64,000 nt of DNA from Loripinus fragilis (GCA_964019695.1 OZ026527.1:78968831-79032830), one strand, 5' to 3'. Counted from the first letter of the stretch, positions 23,695-35,965 are shown. Made by a program: numbers and translations. Notes: generated from the letters alone by a model not told the origin.

Positions 23695-24864
23695 CGTCAC
23701 GGGTAGGAAGCTACATAGACAGAACCGTAAGTATGTCACAGGTAGGAAACTACATAGACAGAACCGTAAGTTCTGATAAGGAAATCTTATGAGGCTTTTT
23801 CTGGATCTGTATACGGAGACTGAAAATAATGCCTAAAAGATTTACATTATTATATTGTAAATTAGTAAAAAGAGAATGTAGTGCTCTGATCTGGTTGTTT
23901 AACTTCTAATCCAAGCTGATGCGAGTTGAAAATTGTGTATGGTTTTATCTGAATTGTTTTTGTTGTGAGGTAAACGAAGGCTAATGCATAGAATGACAAC
24001 TATCATTTTGTGTATGTGTCTCTTCAAAGCTATAAACTTAGTAAGTGTTTGGAGAGTTGAAATGTGATATTTGGTTGTCTGATCCAGCCCCATTTATGAA
24101 AATCGAGAATTTAAAAAAACGAATTTTGTGAAGAAATAAATATAGATTGACCTTCATTTTCCTCACGACAAAATATTTACATTCTCAGTGTATGTGCCTT
24201 ACATGAATCCAACATTTCTAGCTGCTTGCATTTCTCCATGCAAAACATTGAAATGTCATGTGATCCAGACCGCGCCTCTAAGCAAAGTTATGTCAATGTC
24301 AGCCAATAACTTGCTTTGTTTATCGACATTTGCGTGACATAATTCATGTATCGTTACAACGTTATGTTCACGCATTTCACTCCCTGGCTGTCCCAACACC
24401 TCCGTTACAAATACAATATTCCATTTTAAAAGGGTAACTAGCAGTGTTGGGTGGAAGATAAATAAGTAAATTTGATTGATGGTATAGAATGTAAATATAT
24501 AGATTGAAATTCATATTTTAAGCTTGCACTGGATGATGAAAAACATTAGCTATTAGAAGCCCTTCACAGACATTAAAATAGCTAATTTTTTGTATCATCC
24601 AGTGCAAGCTTAAAATATGAATTTCAATCCTTAAAAGGATACAAAACTGTACATAATTTGCAGCTCGCTTCAGCTTAGATAAGTAGTTAAAAGACCAGAG
24701 TGGAGAACACCTTTCACCATTTTTCGCTATTTTACAATATAAAAACACTTAACAGAAAACTTAACAATTATTAGGCATTTTTTTAGACTACATATACAAA
24801 ATCAGAAAGAGCCTCATATACAAATTAATGGTTCTGTCTATGCAGTTTCCTGCCTGTGTACATA
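23695..24864. mobile_element. Long-TIR fold-back element in intron 3
   Basis: GTCACAGGTAGGAAACTACA followed by TAGACAGAACC (23735-23765) is complementary to GGTTCTGTCTATGCAGTTTC followed by CTGCCTGTGTAC (24830-24861). Pairing continues inwards through the GAGGCTTTTTCTG and AATGCCTAA regions, giving arms of roughly 100 bp. The left outer part is itself duplicated (23697-23727). The interior contains the strong hairpin at 24503-24628. About 1.17 kb, non-coding. Confidence 0.65.
24503..24628. repeat. Hairpin, 35-bp perfect arms
   Basis: ATTGAAATTCATATTTTAAG, then CTTGCACTGGATGAT, pairs perfectly with ATCATCCAGTGCAAGCTTAA and AATATGAATTTCAAT. Weaker pairing continues to about 52 bp around a loop containing AGAAGCCCTTCAC. 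A similar loop word sits in the hairpin at 54698-54835. Confidence 0.9.
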
Positions 24865-24904
24865 GGAATAATCAATTAATTTTAATAGTGTAAAATTTTA
24901 GATA

Positions 24905-25060
24905 ATCTCCTATCTATTAGTTTAAATATGTGCTGGGTGCTCAAAAGTACTATATTTCATTAAGATGGTTCTTTTGAGTACCCACACCATAAGTTTGGAT
25001 TCAACATTAAGAAAAGTAGTTTTTAGTTACACACTCTTATGGCCTGCAAATTATGATTTT
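24905..25060. mobile_element. Hairpin MITE family FB, diverged copy
   Basis: TTAGTTTAAATATGTGCTGG, GTGCTCAAAAG, then GGTTCTTTTGAGTACCCACA and CACACTCTTATGGCCTGC. The core palindrome is damaged. Confidence 0.65.
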
Positions 25061-25884
25061 TATTCTTTTCTGGAGAACTAGGGGATCTTTTCAAATGAAA
25101 CTTTATCTGTCCATGCATAACCACATCTCTGTACTTCTTGGTTACATTCATCAATAATACAAAGGAGGCTTGACTACCAATAAATTATGGAAGAATTGAA
25201 TGTGTTAACTCTTGAGTTACTTCCCTTGATATAACCAGAATATGCAACAATAGCATTATATACTTAGAGACGTTGGGCGGTTCTTAGCTAAGTTCAACCG
25301 CTGGACAAATACATTTGGAAATCGGTTAGTTAGGTCGCAATGTTTGCGTATTCATCCATCTGTGAAACTCTCCACACCAATATTATATACCTGTAATTTT
25401 ATAGTTGCCGTATCGTGAAAAATAGCGTTACGAGAATTATTGCAGATGAATATGATCAGTCCAGATACCTATATGCTAAGGCAGCGACGTATTTTAGATC
25501 ATATAAGTCATTGGCTGTACTACATGCAACTTAAACTATACAAGCAAAAAATCAATTTTCAACAAACACAAGTTTTATTGTATCATAAAAGGTATGTGAA
25601 CCCTTTCCCCGTGGTCCAGATATTGAACCTTTATCATGCCGAATTTTAATTAGTGTTGTGTGTGTGTAGGTCTGATATAGTTGTTTTTGTAATGCTATTT
25701 TTTCGAAGTCAGAGCTAAAACCCAAATCATTTTCTTGCCAAACAAACAGAATTTTCAAGAATGTTTTCATACACAAATATTTTCAAAGTAGCCTACTTAG
25801 AAGTTTTGTGATTATTTTGCCCAATGCAGGAGCCATTATTGAAATCGTTTTGGTTAATTCTTATATATTTTCTCTTTGTTTCAG
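25061..25884. other. Intronic, nothing recognised
   Basis: No element or exon supported before the acceptor at 25884. Confidence 0.4.
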
Positions 25885-25965
25885 ACTGGATGTCAGAAGG
25901 CTTAGATCAGTCAGAAGAAGCTGTCAGCAATCCAGGGGAGATCAATCTTAATAGTTCACTGACAG
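25885..25965 (+). CDS. PHD-finger protein, exon 4
   Basis: An 81-nt exon bounded by CTTTGTTTCAG and GTATAA. It reads DWMSEGLDQSEEAVSNPGEI and then NLNSSLT, an acidic Ser/Asn-rich linker directly after the PHD finger. Phase 1 at both ends fits exons 3 and 5. No domain is recognised. The donor is weaker than the others, so alternative use is possible. Confidence 0.65.
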
Positions 25966-26920
25966 GTATAAAGAAATTACTTCAAGCATTTCAAGGTTTG
26001 GGTAGGAATATGATAGTAGTCTACAGCCCAGGTGGATGTATAAAAATTAGGCTGGTGAAAGTCTTCAAAATGGCTGACATTCAAGATGGCCTCCAAAATT
26101 ATGAACTTTATAGAACTGAGTGATTAACATACCTATCTCGGGTTTAATTGCGTCTAAGTTTTTCAAATGTTGATATTTTTATATATTTTGTTTATGCGTC
26201 AAAAAATGAAAGCTTTTTAAAACAATATTTTGTTCTCAGGTGTTACATATGTTACTTTATTAACATTACTCTCTAAGAATCATAATATTGACTGTTGTTG
26301 TTTCTGTCAATGTTCCCCTTCATACTTTTTGAAGTCTTTATTAATTTGATTTCATGAAAGGCTTAAAGCAATTTCAAATAAAAACAATTTGAGCATTCTA
26401 TCCTCAGAAGTTTTTCAGCAATAGCTCTTTGAATACATAAGCCCCAGTTTACTGAAGGCCAATTTTTAAGTTTTAAATTATTTTTTTTCGCATTCATCAA
26501 TATCACAAAGATGAAGCTATATATACTTGTCTGATTTCACTCAGTTTGTCAAACATTTGATTTAACCAATAAAACTACCAATAAAGTTAAAATAATCTAC
26601 ACTTATGATAACTGTTATATATGTTACTTACTTTAATATATATTTGTATTGCTCACTTGACCACATGCTGCCTAAAGACCTGTGGAGAGGCTGTTTAGTG
26701 CATTAAATTTTTGTCAACCACATTATATATGACAAATCTAATGTATAGTGGCTCCTTAGAAATAGATGTATTACCATGCAACAGTCAAGTCAAATACGTT
26801 ACCATTAAGTAATAGTGGAACTCATATTATTATAGTGCTATTAGTGTTTGTTTCATTTTTTTACATACCATCTTGATCTCTGAATTGTATAAGCTTACTA
26901 GCAGAATGATAATTATTATG
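25966..26920. other. Intron 4, first part, nothing recognised
   Basis: AT-rich, non-coding. Confidence 0.4.
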
Positions 26921-27660
26921 TCTCCCCCCTTTAGGGTCGGGAGACATATTGTTTTTCCCCGGGCGTCTATCTGTCTGTCCGTCCGTCTGTCTGTCCATCT
27001 GTCTGTCTGTCACAAATCGTGTCCGCTCTATAACTTGAAAACCGCTCAAGCTATATTCATGAAACTTTATACAAATATCAATCAGCATGAGATGACGTGC
27101 AGAGTGCAAGAATGGTAACTCTGCCTTTTATATTTTTTGAGTTATTTCCCTTTGAACTTTGTGCATCACAAAAATCGTGTCCGCTCTATAACTTGAAAAC
27201 CACTTAATCTTTATTCACGAAACTTTATACAAATATCAATCAGCATGAGATGACGTGCAGAGTGCAAGAATGGTAACTCTGCCTTTTATACTTTTTGAGT
27301 TATTTCCCTTGGAACTTTGTGCATCAAGAAAATCGTGTCCGCTCTATAACTTGAAAACCTGCTTAAGCTATATTCACGAAACTTTATACAATTATCAATC
27401 AGCATTAGATGTTGTGCAGAATGCAAGAATGGTAACTCTGCCTTTTATACTTTTTGAGTTATTTCCCTTGGAACTTTGTGCATCACAAAAACCGTGTCCG
27501 CTCGATAACTTGAAAACCGCTTAAACTATATTCACGAAACTTTTTACATGTATCAATCAACATGCGTCGACATGCAGAGTGCAAGAATAGTTACTCTGTC
27601 ATTTATACTCTTTCAGTTATTTCCCTTGGAACTTTGTCAATCACAAAAAACAATTATCTA
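26921..27660 (+). repeat. Dispersed repeat family D, four 158-bp tandem units
   Basis: After a CCCCCCTTTAGGGTCGGGAG start and a (GTCT/GTCC) stretch, the phrase CGTGTCCGCTCTATAACTTG recurs with period 158-159 (GTCCGCTC at 27021, 27179, 27337 and 27496). Each unit also has AATATCAATCAGCATGAGAT and TGAGTTATTTCCCTTGGAAC. Open frames here are repeat translations. Confidence 0.9.
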
Positions 27661-28479
27661 TGATTATTTTATACAAGGTTATGATTGTGCAATAGTTAAC
27701 TACATTGACAGATATCTTTACTAAATAAGAGCTGATTGTCAGCATGAAATGACTAGAATTTCCGTTAGAAATTATTTATTTTTCATAAACAAATTATGTC
27801 TAAAGAAAGATTAAATGATTCTTTTATCTCTGCCACTACCTAGTTTTTGGTTCTTTTAATTATGCATTAAATGCCATCTACAAGACATTTCCCTTCACTG
27901 TCACAGCTCAATTCAGCTGAAATAAATAAAAGCAAGAGGCAATATAGTAATAGGTTCCATAAACAATTTTATAAAAAGTAAGAAAGGTAACCAAGATCCG
28001 GAATCGATACAATCAATTACCACATCTGACCCAGGATACCAAGCATTCATTTTTTTGCATTGATAATCATCTATTGACTACAACAGCTATGTTCTTAACA
28101 AGTCACAAAAGCTAACTTACAATTCTAAGAACTGTAAGTCATTCTAAGTATAAGTCCAAATCAAGAAGTGAAACATTAAATAATGAATTCCTCCATATAA
28201 AATAAAAAGCTGAAGTTTGTGGAAATTATAATGGTTCTGTCTCACAATAAGCACCCACCATACATATCCTTGTGGTCATAGTATTTTAGTATCTACAGAG
28301 TAACCAGTTTGGTAAAAGAAATTAAATTTATGTTGGTGATGTATATAACAAAACACAAATGAACCCTTGTTGGGTACTTTAGATTTCCTAAATTTCTGGG
28401 ATTTGTTGGGTACTTACGCCTTCTTGGCAACTTTTTCTAACACAGTAAGTACCCAACAAGTATCTAAATGTAAGAGCGT
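27661..28479. other. Intronic, nothing recognised
   Basis: Non-coding. GTTGGGTACTT and AAGTACCCAACAAG at about 28370-28460 form an inverted pair of about 12 bp. Confidence 0.4.
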
Positions 28480-29145
28480 TGGTCTGTCCGTAATGCTATC
28501 TCCTCCTAAACCATTTGACAGTATTCAACCAAATTTCGTGATTGAGTTTCTCACATGAATGGGGCATGCAACAGTATTTTTTTTTTGGCCCAACCACCTT
28601 GGGCCCTGGGGAGGGGTCAAAAGGTCAAATATAATTTAATTTCAATTACAAAGTCAATTTCAAAGATTTTTATACCAAACTTTGTGTGTGTTCTCACAAA
28701 TGAAAGATACAAAATATATCAGACGAGATTTTCATTCTGTCACCTGGGTCATGCCTCAGGGGTGGGACTTGGGGCACTGGGGTGCCCAGGGGGGTCAAAA
28801 AATTATTGGGGGTACCATGAGGGGGTTGGGGTCAAAAAGATTTTTTTCAGAAATTCATCCAGATTTGGTGTGTGAGTTACTTACATGAATGACACATGCC
28901 CCGGCACAATTATTTGGGTCCCCACCCCCTTGGGCCTTGGGGAGGGGTCAAAAATTTAATTTTCTGAACATGGTCATGTAGCATATCAAATTAAAGGGGA
29001 AGAGCAGTAGACTAGGATACACTGAAAAATTTTAACCTACGATCAAACTGGTGACCTTTGGGTGGGGTCAAAGGGTCAATTACCATTAGATTTCTCTGAG
29101 AGCGTGGGGATTTGCAATGGCGCGCCATTGAATGTGTTCTAGTTA
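28480..29145 (+). repeat. Dispersed repeat family B
   Basis: TCCGTAATGCTATCTCCTCC, GAGGGGTCAAAAGGTCAAAT, GTGTGTTCTCACAAATGAAA and GGTGGGACTTGGGGCACTGG in family order, followed by a partial second unit. Confidence 0.75.
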
Positions 29146-30550
29146 CTCTTACATCCACCAACACTCTAAAATACTTGTATAAAATCTGTTTAAAGGAATT
29201 TGAATGCCACCTTGTCAAATATGACCTAAACTTATTCTGTCTGTTAAAGTTTTTATAGGCTATATGCAATGTCTCACCCACTGAAAAAGGAGGTGCTGAA
29301 AATGCAAAAATGAAAATTCTTAACAAACCCAAATAAATTTGGTACCAAAATATTTGTCATGTTCTGACTAAGAAAATGCATACCCACACTTGATGTTTTT
29401 GTTCACAAATAAGAAAGTTATGGGCGTTTGAAGTTCTGAAGTGAAATGCATTAAGTGAATGGAAAAAAGTCAGAGGTAATCCAAAAACACTACAGTGGAA
29501 ATATAACATTTCACTAGTAAATGATATCACTTTTATTTGTTTTTGATATGTATTGATTTCACTGCCAAGTATAAAATAAATACTACTATTAAGTCTGGTG
29601 CCATCAGGTGCATAAAAGCTAAAAGAAAAAATTGTCTTCATAAATCTGAAAGTTAAGGGTTCTAAACTTATATAACGTTTTATCAGAGGTCATCTAATTG
29701 AACATTTTATATACAACAAAGTATTTGTGATAGAACATAACTGTTTGCAGTTTTGAAATGGTCAGTAAATGGTCCTTTGAACACATGTTATCATAAACTA
29801 AAATACCTGTTAATAATTTTTGTCAACTGCAACTATTTAACAAAATATAGTGAATTTTAAGGGTATAGTTGAAATGAAACATAAATGACACCTAAAAATA
29901 CAAACATCAAATATGCATAGACAATAACATGTTCTTACAGATTGTGTAACTGTTTTGTTTATTTTAACATTTCAACTGCTACCTTGACAGACAAATTTAC
30001 ATATTTATGTTTTTAAGAAAATTAGGGGTAACATAATTAACAACCATTTTGGAGACTTTTGCCGGCCTAATTTTCTATACACCCACCTGGATTGTATACT
30101 ACTGGCATACACCTACCCAAAACAAGCATCAAAACTTCTGGCCAAGATCATGTAGGGTAAATAAAAATTTGGATCTTGGATTCCGGACTAATGGGGGAAT
30201 GATGAATGTCCAGGCTTCTCTGTGCAACTGCGCTGTCACACAAGGGCCTTTTTAGGTCGCAAAATACAAGTGTGATGTACATGAATGTTGCGGGGAAGTC
30301 TTTGACTTTCGGATCTAGAACTATAATTATTAGTTGTGGATCCTCATTTGAGCATCCTGTATGAGGACAGTTCTAGGTATCAGATTATGTGAGCCTTTGT
30401 ATGGCAATACCGACAATTTGAATTTATGTGCAGAGAATACTCAGCTTAGCCTTGAGACCTGCCTTTTCTGATCAAAGTTTTGCTGTGCGCTTAAAAATTG
30501 TTACATGTAAGGACAAATGCTTTCAATATCAAGCCAGCATACTATTATGG
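29146..30550. other. Intronic, nothing recognised
   Basis: AT-rich. No exon is supported, and small frames on both strands lack context. Confidence 0.4.
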
Positions 30551-30610
30551 GCCACAATCAGCCCGCTAGCAAAACACTGTTTAAACAGTGTTTCGTTGGC
30601 GCGCCCAATC
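30551..30610. repeat. Family H hairpin, diverged copy
   Basis: CTAGCAAAACACTGTTTAAACAGTGTTTCGTTGGC-type structure: AACACTGTTT and AAACAGTGTT pair perfectly, flanked by GCCCGC/GCGCGCC words, in the same position as the GGCNNGCC flanks of the other copies. Confidence 0.7.
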
Positions 30611-31240
30611 TTATCCACTTGTATATGCTCACTTGGACCCCGCCCCTGGGGAGGAGCCCTTTTGTGCTCAACATGTATCCGAACTGCTCACAATTATTGC
30701 TAGTTGCAAGAGTCAAATTATTGCTTTTGTCACACACGTGCATATATGTTTCACATTCGTATGAAAGTTACTTGTCATATTCATGAGTAGCAGAGTATTG
30801 GACACACCTTTGCAACTGTCATCTGGTCCAAGTTTCCACTGCCCACAAGGATTCTGTATTGAAGTAAATGATGATACAGAAATGAAATTAGTCACTCAGC
30901 TCCGCTGGCTACCCGCACATGCATGTTAAAAAAATAACGGTAATCAAGGATTTACTATGAAAATATTCATGAGCTGGTATTCATCAAAAGATACAAGTTG
31001 GCATGTGCTCTAGTTGAAGACTCAGATCAGCCTGCACATCTGCTCAATGCCAAGAATCAAATGTTACTTTGGATCGAAAACTAAGACTCTGATCAGATTC
31101 TGAGGATGCTCATACTGATTTGAATTTTTTCTGTATGTACATGTCAACTTGTACCGCATGCTAGATACTGACTGAATACCCTTACAAACACCAGATTCTG
31201 CTTATCTGACACAGATTTCAGCCCCAGAGCTCTCACTAGG
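30611..31240. other. Intronic, nothing recognised
   Basis: Non-coding. The GACTCAGATCAGCCTGCACA words at about 31020 recall MITE family M but do not make an element. Confidence 0.35.
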
Positions 31241-31249
31241 ATTTTGAAA

Positions 31250-31335
31250 ACAGGAGTTCAGGACTCCCATCTGGCAAAAAGTAGGAGTCCCACTGGAAAA
31301 AGTGGGAGTCCCACTCAAAAAAAGTTGGAGTCCCA
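31250..31335 (+). repeat. Short GGAGTCCCAC tandem
   Basis: GTAGGAGTCCCACTGGAAAA, GTGGGAGTCCCACTCAAAAA and GTTGGAGTCCCACC are three successive degenerate units. It resembles the GGAAGTCCCA stretch at 14.2 kb. Confidence 0.7.
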
Positions 31336-31560
31336 CCAATTTGTGCATACCGTATATCTTTTCCATTTTAGCCGGAAGTGATACATTTGAATAATTTTTA
31401 GATTGACTGATTTTAACCCTTTAATCATAAATGGATTGTTCCTACTTAACATAACAAAATATTTTGCTATATTTTTTCATGTAACATCAACACACAATTT
31501 TTTGTTTGGCCTTATCAAAATAAAAGATTAAACTGTTGGTACTTGTTTTATTCATTAACA

Positions 31561-31593
<33 letters not shown>

Positions 31594-31596
31594 GGT

Positions 31597-31642
<46 letters not shown>

Positions 31643-31668
31643 ACAGACAGGCAGACAGACAGACAGCA
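31561..31668. repeat. (ACAG)n(GCAG)n compound microsatellite
   Basis: An AGAC block, an AGGC block of about 12 units, then mixed AGAC/AGGC units. Confidence 0.95.
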
Positions 31669-32545
31669 GTCCTCTGTTTTGTATAATCTTATGCAGATGG
31701 AAGTCTTCTTTTTTCTAATAAAAACGCATCTCGCTAGTGTCTACGGCGATTGCAATGAATAGACTGACATTACTTAGCCATTTAACATTTGGAATGAACG
31801 ATTTTACTTGCTGAAAGTGATTTGTTTGTGTTTATTCATCTAGACAATCGCTTGAAACCGATGATCTATTTCATCGCACGGCTTGTAGTGTAGCTTCGTT
31901 TGGAACTTTTGTCAGTCGGACATTACCGTATACGGCTTACCGCTGTACTGTTTTTTTTTCAACAATTCTCAGACTCTTTTGTTTGCCGTAGCAATGAACG
32001 AATAACGAAATGCAAATCCGTAAACTTATTATTTTCTCTCCATGTTTATCATGTTGCTCAAAACGCAAACGAATGCAATTAAATATGTTTTCTCTTTCAT
32101 CCCTAATCAGTCGAATTTGGAAGTCCGACCCCATAAGTTTTTCTCCCTTTGATTAACGGTAAATCGGTAGCGCATCTGTTTCAAACAATTATCTGATAAT
32201 CCTTGCTTAATTACTTTAATAATCACCTCGTAATAATCACGCTGTCCCGCATCGGTAATCCTGTCAATCACCTGTCAGAATTGCTACACTGCAGTCCGAG
32301 TCAAACGATTGGTCAGCAGAGACAGGACACTTATCAAGTCTCCCGAGCTCGAAAATCGTGTCGCGATCGATAATATCAAAGGGCTTTTGATCTCCGGTGT
32401 TTATTTATCTGTCAGCTACTGGATTTTTGGCGCGTGCCGACTAAAAAAACATGCGTACGCGGAACTCCTGCCTAGCGGAAAACATGCGTCCCATGGAAAA
32501 AACGTGCGTACCAATACGCGTAATTCTGCGTTTCCGAGAGCTCTG
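31669..32545. other. Intronic, nothing recognised
   Basis: A comparatively CpG-containing stretch. Two overlapping frames at 31900-32134 on opposite strands have no recognisable family. Confidence 0.35.
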
Positions 32546-32559
32546 AGCCCTATGACCCT

Positions 32560-32710
32560 AAAGAAAGAAAATTTCAAACAAAGCTTAATTTATTCAGGTC
32601 CAGTCATTTGGAACAATTTACCAGACTGTTTAAAGAATTTAGAAACTGTTGATTCTTTTCGTAGACATTGTATTAAGTGGATGAAATCCAGTCTATCCTT
32701 CAATCTTTGA
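32560..32710 (+). pseudogene. LINE remnant: C terminus of a CR1/L2/Jockey-like reverse transcriptase
   Basis: The frame reads LKKENFKQSLIYSGPVIWNN and LPDCLKNLETVDSFRRHCIK before a stop. The S(G)PxIWNxLP motif followed by a short Ser/Phe/Lys helix is the usual extreme C terminus of CR1/L2/Jockey-type ORF2 proteins. A second example of the same motif lies at 58.3 kb. The rest of the reverse transcriptase is absent, so this is a strongly 5'-truncated fossil in intron 4. Confidence 0.75.
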
Positions 32711-32789
32711 AACGGAAGCATATGTCCAATGCATGAACATAATTTTGAGCGTAAAATTGTGAATATGTTTTGATCCCCAGTTTTATCAT

Positions 32790-32862
32790 TTAGTTTGGTG
32801 CTCACAAGAACTGTCTTATTGAGACGCTTCTTTTGAGTACCTAAAACATGTGTTTGAAAATG
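32790..32862. mobile_element. Hairpin MITE family FB, short diverged copy
   Basis: GGTGCTCACAAGAACTGTCT, TATTGAGACGCTTCTTTTGA, GTACC and AAAACATGTGTTT. It lies just past the LINE remnant. Confidence 0.7.
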
Positions 32863-33338
32863 AGTAACTATTAAAGCACTTTTATCTATGTATATAAAGT
32901 TAGCCTGTGTGTATGTAGGTTTGAAAGAGTTCCATGCTGCTTGTATTATTTTGTATACATGTAAATGTTCTTTGTACTTTATAATTGTATTATTTTTTGG
33001 TGGTAGTTTATAGATGGTCTCATGGAAGATTAGCTTTTTTTTTCGCTATATGTGTTACCCTCTGAAAACAAAGACTATTATTATTATTACCGGTATAATT
33101 ATTAAGAACATGGTCACATATTGATGAACTCTATACTTGCTAGCTGTGACTTTTGTTGTTTGCTGATAACATTTGCAAACAGGTTGGATCCAGACCAGGA
33201 CCAACAGAACGTCATTTCTGATCTGGATTTATACCATTTGACACTTTGATACTTTTTTGAGGAAAAAGTTAATTTTGAAAATCGACAGGCGACAAAAGCA
33301 TGTAAAGATCTAAGAATCATTTTTTTAATTCTTTACAG
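32863..33338. other. Intronic, end of intron 4
   Basis: Contains (TTA)n at about 33071-33088 and a GGATCCAGACCAGG / CTGATCTGG imperfect inverted stretch at about 33186-33232. Nothing else. Confidence 0.45.
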
Positions 33339-33926
33339 ACCTCCCAGCAGCTGCCCATGAACAAACCAGTAGCGTGATCAGCACACAACAGACCCACAAG
33401 GAAAATCCACAGTTGAAATCCCATTGTGACATAAGCGGACTTCCCGACCTGGACGAGATCAAGGGAGAACTGAAAAATATTGATAGTCATGTGTTCCAAT
33501 CAAGATCATCGTCAGTAGGAGGACCACAGCTAGAAATAAACTGTAGTGTTGATCATAAACGTGATAAACCGTACATTGTCCTGGATAAATTGTACAGTGC
33601 CATGGATAAACCCTACAATACTAGTACTATTGATAATGTTAAACGCTACAGTATTGTGCATAAACCATCTTACAATGTTGACAACAAATTGTATAGTAGA
33701 GACAACAGACCGTACAGTGTTAGCAATAAGTTGTACAGTGTTGAAAACGAGCCATACAGTATTCAGAATGCAGCATGTAGACCAAATTCATCTGGGCCCT
33801 TTTCGCCTCAGACTTTCAGTTTCGCTCATTGTAACGAAACTCCCCAGGACAACAAAACTCCCCAGATCAAAGAGACTAATGTGGTTGCGTTCTTGAGGTG
33901 TTTAGAAGGCTGTACAGAATATGAAG
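33339..33926 (+). CDS. PHD-finger protein, exon 5 with Tyr heptad repeats
   Basis: A 588-nt exon from TTCTTTACAG to GTGAGT. It is open throughout, starting DLPAAAHEQTSSVISTQQTH and ending LRCLEGCTEYE. The middle (about 33559-33760) is a run of seven-residue units such as VLDKLYS, VDNKLYS, RDNRPYS, VSNKLYS and VENEPYS, each 21 nt long, with consensus x-x-[DN]-[KR]-[LP]-Y-S. Overall it is Ser/Asn/Gln rich and probably disordered. Phase 1 at both ends again. No known family is recognised. A hairpin MITE lies about 60 bp after the donor. Confidence 0.75.
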
Positions 33927-33974
33927 GTGAGTATCAAAAGGTTAGACCTCAGACCTGGAGATAAAATAAAATCA

Positions 33975-34085
33975 TTTTCTTCTTTCCATCCAAAACATGC
34001 TGTGGGTACTCAAAAGAACCACCCTAATGAGACGGGTCTTTTGAGCACCCAAAACAAATGTTCGAACTAATGGATATGAAAATAT
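33975..34085. mobile_element. Hairpin MITE family FB copy
   Basis: Core GGGTACTCAAAAGAACCACC ... ACGGGTCTTTTGAGCACCC (about 34006-34050), with CCAAAACATGCTGTG on the left and AAAACAAATGTT on the right. Confidence 0.75.
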
Positions 34086-34373
34086 TCACAATTTTAGGCC
34101 AATTTTATTCTTTATCTGGACATATGGCTCGGTCTCATCATGAGAAAACCTGTCTTTGGGTTTTGTCACCCGGTCATGCTCAAACCTCCCTGCCCAGCTA
34201 CAGAGACTAGATAATATCCTGAAACTGCAATCCATGTGGCTAGTTTTGCTACCATACCTTGCAGAAAACGAACAACAAATGTGCTCATGAGACTGTGCAG
34301 GCTGGTCTGCACCTTAGTTGTTAGCAAACAAGGAATAAGGCTTTCTCTTGACAACCTGGAAACCACTCAGATC

Positions 34374-34564
34374 ATAGGTCCAGATAAGGAATTTTTATTT
34401 ACGTAAAAATCTTATTATTTTCTTACCCATTAATTTAAACATGTGTTTTGGGTGCTCAAAAGAACTGTCTCATTGAGACGGTTCTTTTGAGTACCCACAA
34501 CATATGTTTTGGATGATAAATAAAGAAAATATTTTTCCAATACGCACTCTTATCTGGAGGCCTG
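34374..34564. mobile_element. Hairpin MITE family FB, full-length copy
   Basis: Ends CATAGGTCCAGATAAG and CTTATCTGGAGGCCTG are inverted repeats. The core at about 34455-34491 is near perfect. Same orientation and length as the copy at 20089-20280. Confidence 0.85.
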
Positions 34565-34792
34565 TGTCTATTTCAAAATCTTCAATCTTTGTACAAAAAG
34601 GATTTTCAAAGCCACCTGCCTCCTTCCTGTGGTCAGACTGGATGTATTGCCAGGCTGACCAAGTCCTCCCTGCACACAAATTTAACTTCGCTGGTTTTCT
34701 GGTGCAATCAGTTAAAAAATAAACATTTCATTATTTGAGACCAGTTACACTAAAGTTGGGTCTGCCCAGCTTCATAGACTGGTTAGAGTCTT

Positions 34793-35041
34793 TTAACCCT
34801 TAATGCGCCAATCCCAACAAAAGTCGTCTGCTTTTCTCATCTGCTGAAATGTTTAAGAAGCCTCTATGGCAAACAGTGTGGACCCAGATCAGAACTGCTC
34901 CTATAGGAGCAGTCTGTTCTTGGTCCACACTGGTTGCTTCTATACTTAATTCATCAGTATTGTTAGGCAACTATTTGGAGCAGACGACTTCAGCAGACAA
35001 CATTTTCAGATGCATTTTTTTCTTGGTGCTTTAAGGGTTAA
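34793..35041. mobile_element. piggyBac-like MITE flanked by TTAA
   Basis: TTAACCCTTAATGCGCCAAT at the left and GGTGCTTTAAGGGTTAA at the right. It carries the central hairpin GTGGACC...GCTCCTATAGGAGC...GGTCCAC (about 34878-34931), also seen in the 9.5 kb copy. Confidence 0.8.
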
Positions 35042-35600
35042 ATTATGATAACACGAGGATAGCTATTGTTCTGTGGATGAAGATATTGTCAGTAATTGCA
35101 GAAATGTTCTGTGTCACTTGATACATATCATCTTCTGGGAGTACTCTGAACACACAGAACAGTATGAATCAAGTATGACCCTAATCAGGGAGTAACAAAG
35201 GTACTGACCGGACTGGGCATTTGCACAGACTGACATGCTGCTATGTTTTTCTTATACAACGTCACTCAAATATATTATACTGTCGATTTAAAGGTGCATA
35301 ATAATAGGGCTACACCATTACTAATAGAAAAAGTTAAATTATGGTAAAAACATATTATTAAAGGTAGACCCAGTGCATGATATACCTGTATGAAATACCC
35401 ACTACCCATTATCTAGATCAATTGGGCTTGATCTGGGTCCAAACTGTTTGCAAAGGTGGCAGTTATTGATACACATTACATCAGATGAATGTTGGATAGT
35501 TCAATTGTACCAAACTATAAAACCTATAATAATCTAAATTTCTCTAGATAAGACATCTATTTCAACAAAAATATTACAATATTGTTGTGTGGTCTTCGAA
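35042..35600. other. Intronic, nothing recognised
   Basis: Non-coding AT-rich DNA. Confidence 0.4.
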
Positions 35601-35604
35601 GCAT

Positions 35605-35965
35605 GGATGAAACATAGGGATCATGTCTCTGTCGTCGTCTTCGGCGGCTTCTGTGTCCGCCTTGTCACACTTTTGGTTTCCTATCGATAACTCTTGAAGG
35701 GATTCATTAATTTCACTCAAACTTCACAGTAGGGTCCAGCATCATAAAATACAGGTTAAGTTTGAAAAGGGGGTAATCCACAAAATTTTTGAACTGAGTT
35801 ATGGCCCTTTTTCAACTTATATTTTGGCTTCCGATCAATAACTTTTGAAAGGATGCAATAATTTCAAATTTTACAGAAGGGTACAGCATGATAAAATACA
35901 GGTCAAGTTCGAATTTGGGGTTCATTTGCAAACTTTTGACTGAGTTATGGCCCTTTTTTACTTAG
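35605..35965 (+). repeat. Two-unit tandem repeat, about 165 bp
   Basis: CGATAACTCTTGAAGGGATT, CATCATAAAATACAGGTTAA and GAGTTATGGCCCTTTTTC recur once with modest divergence. It is preceded by a TCGTCGTCTTCGGCGGCTTC stretch. Confidence 0.65.
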
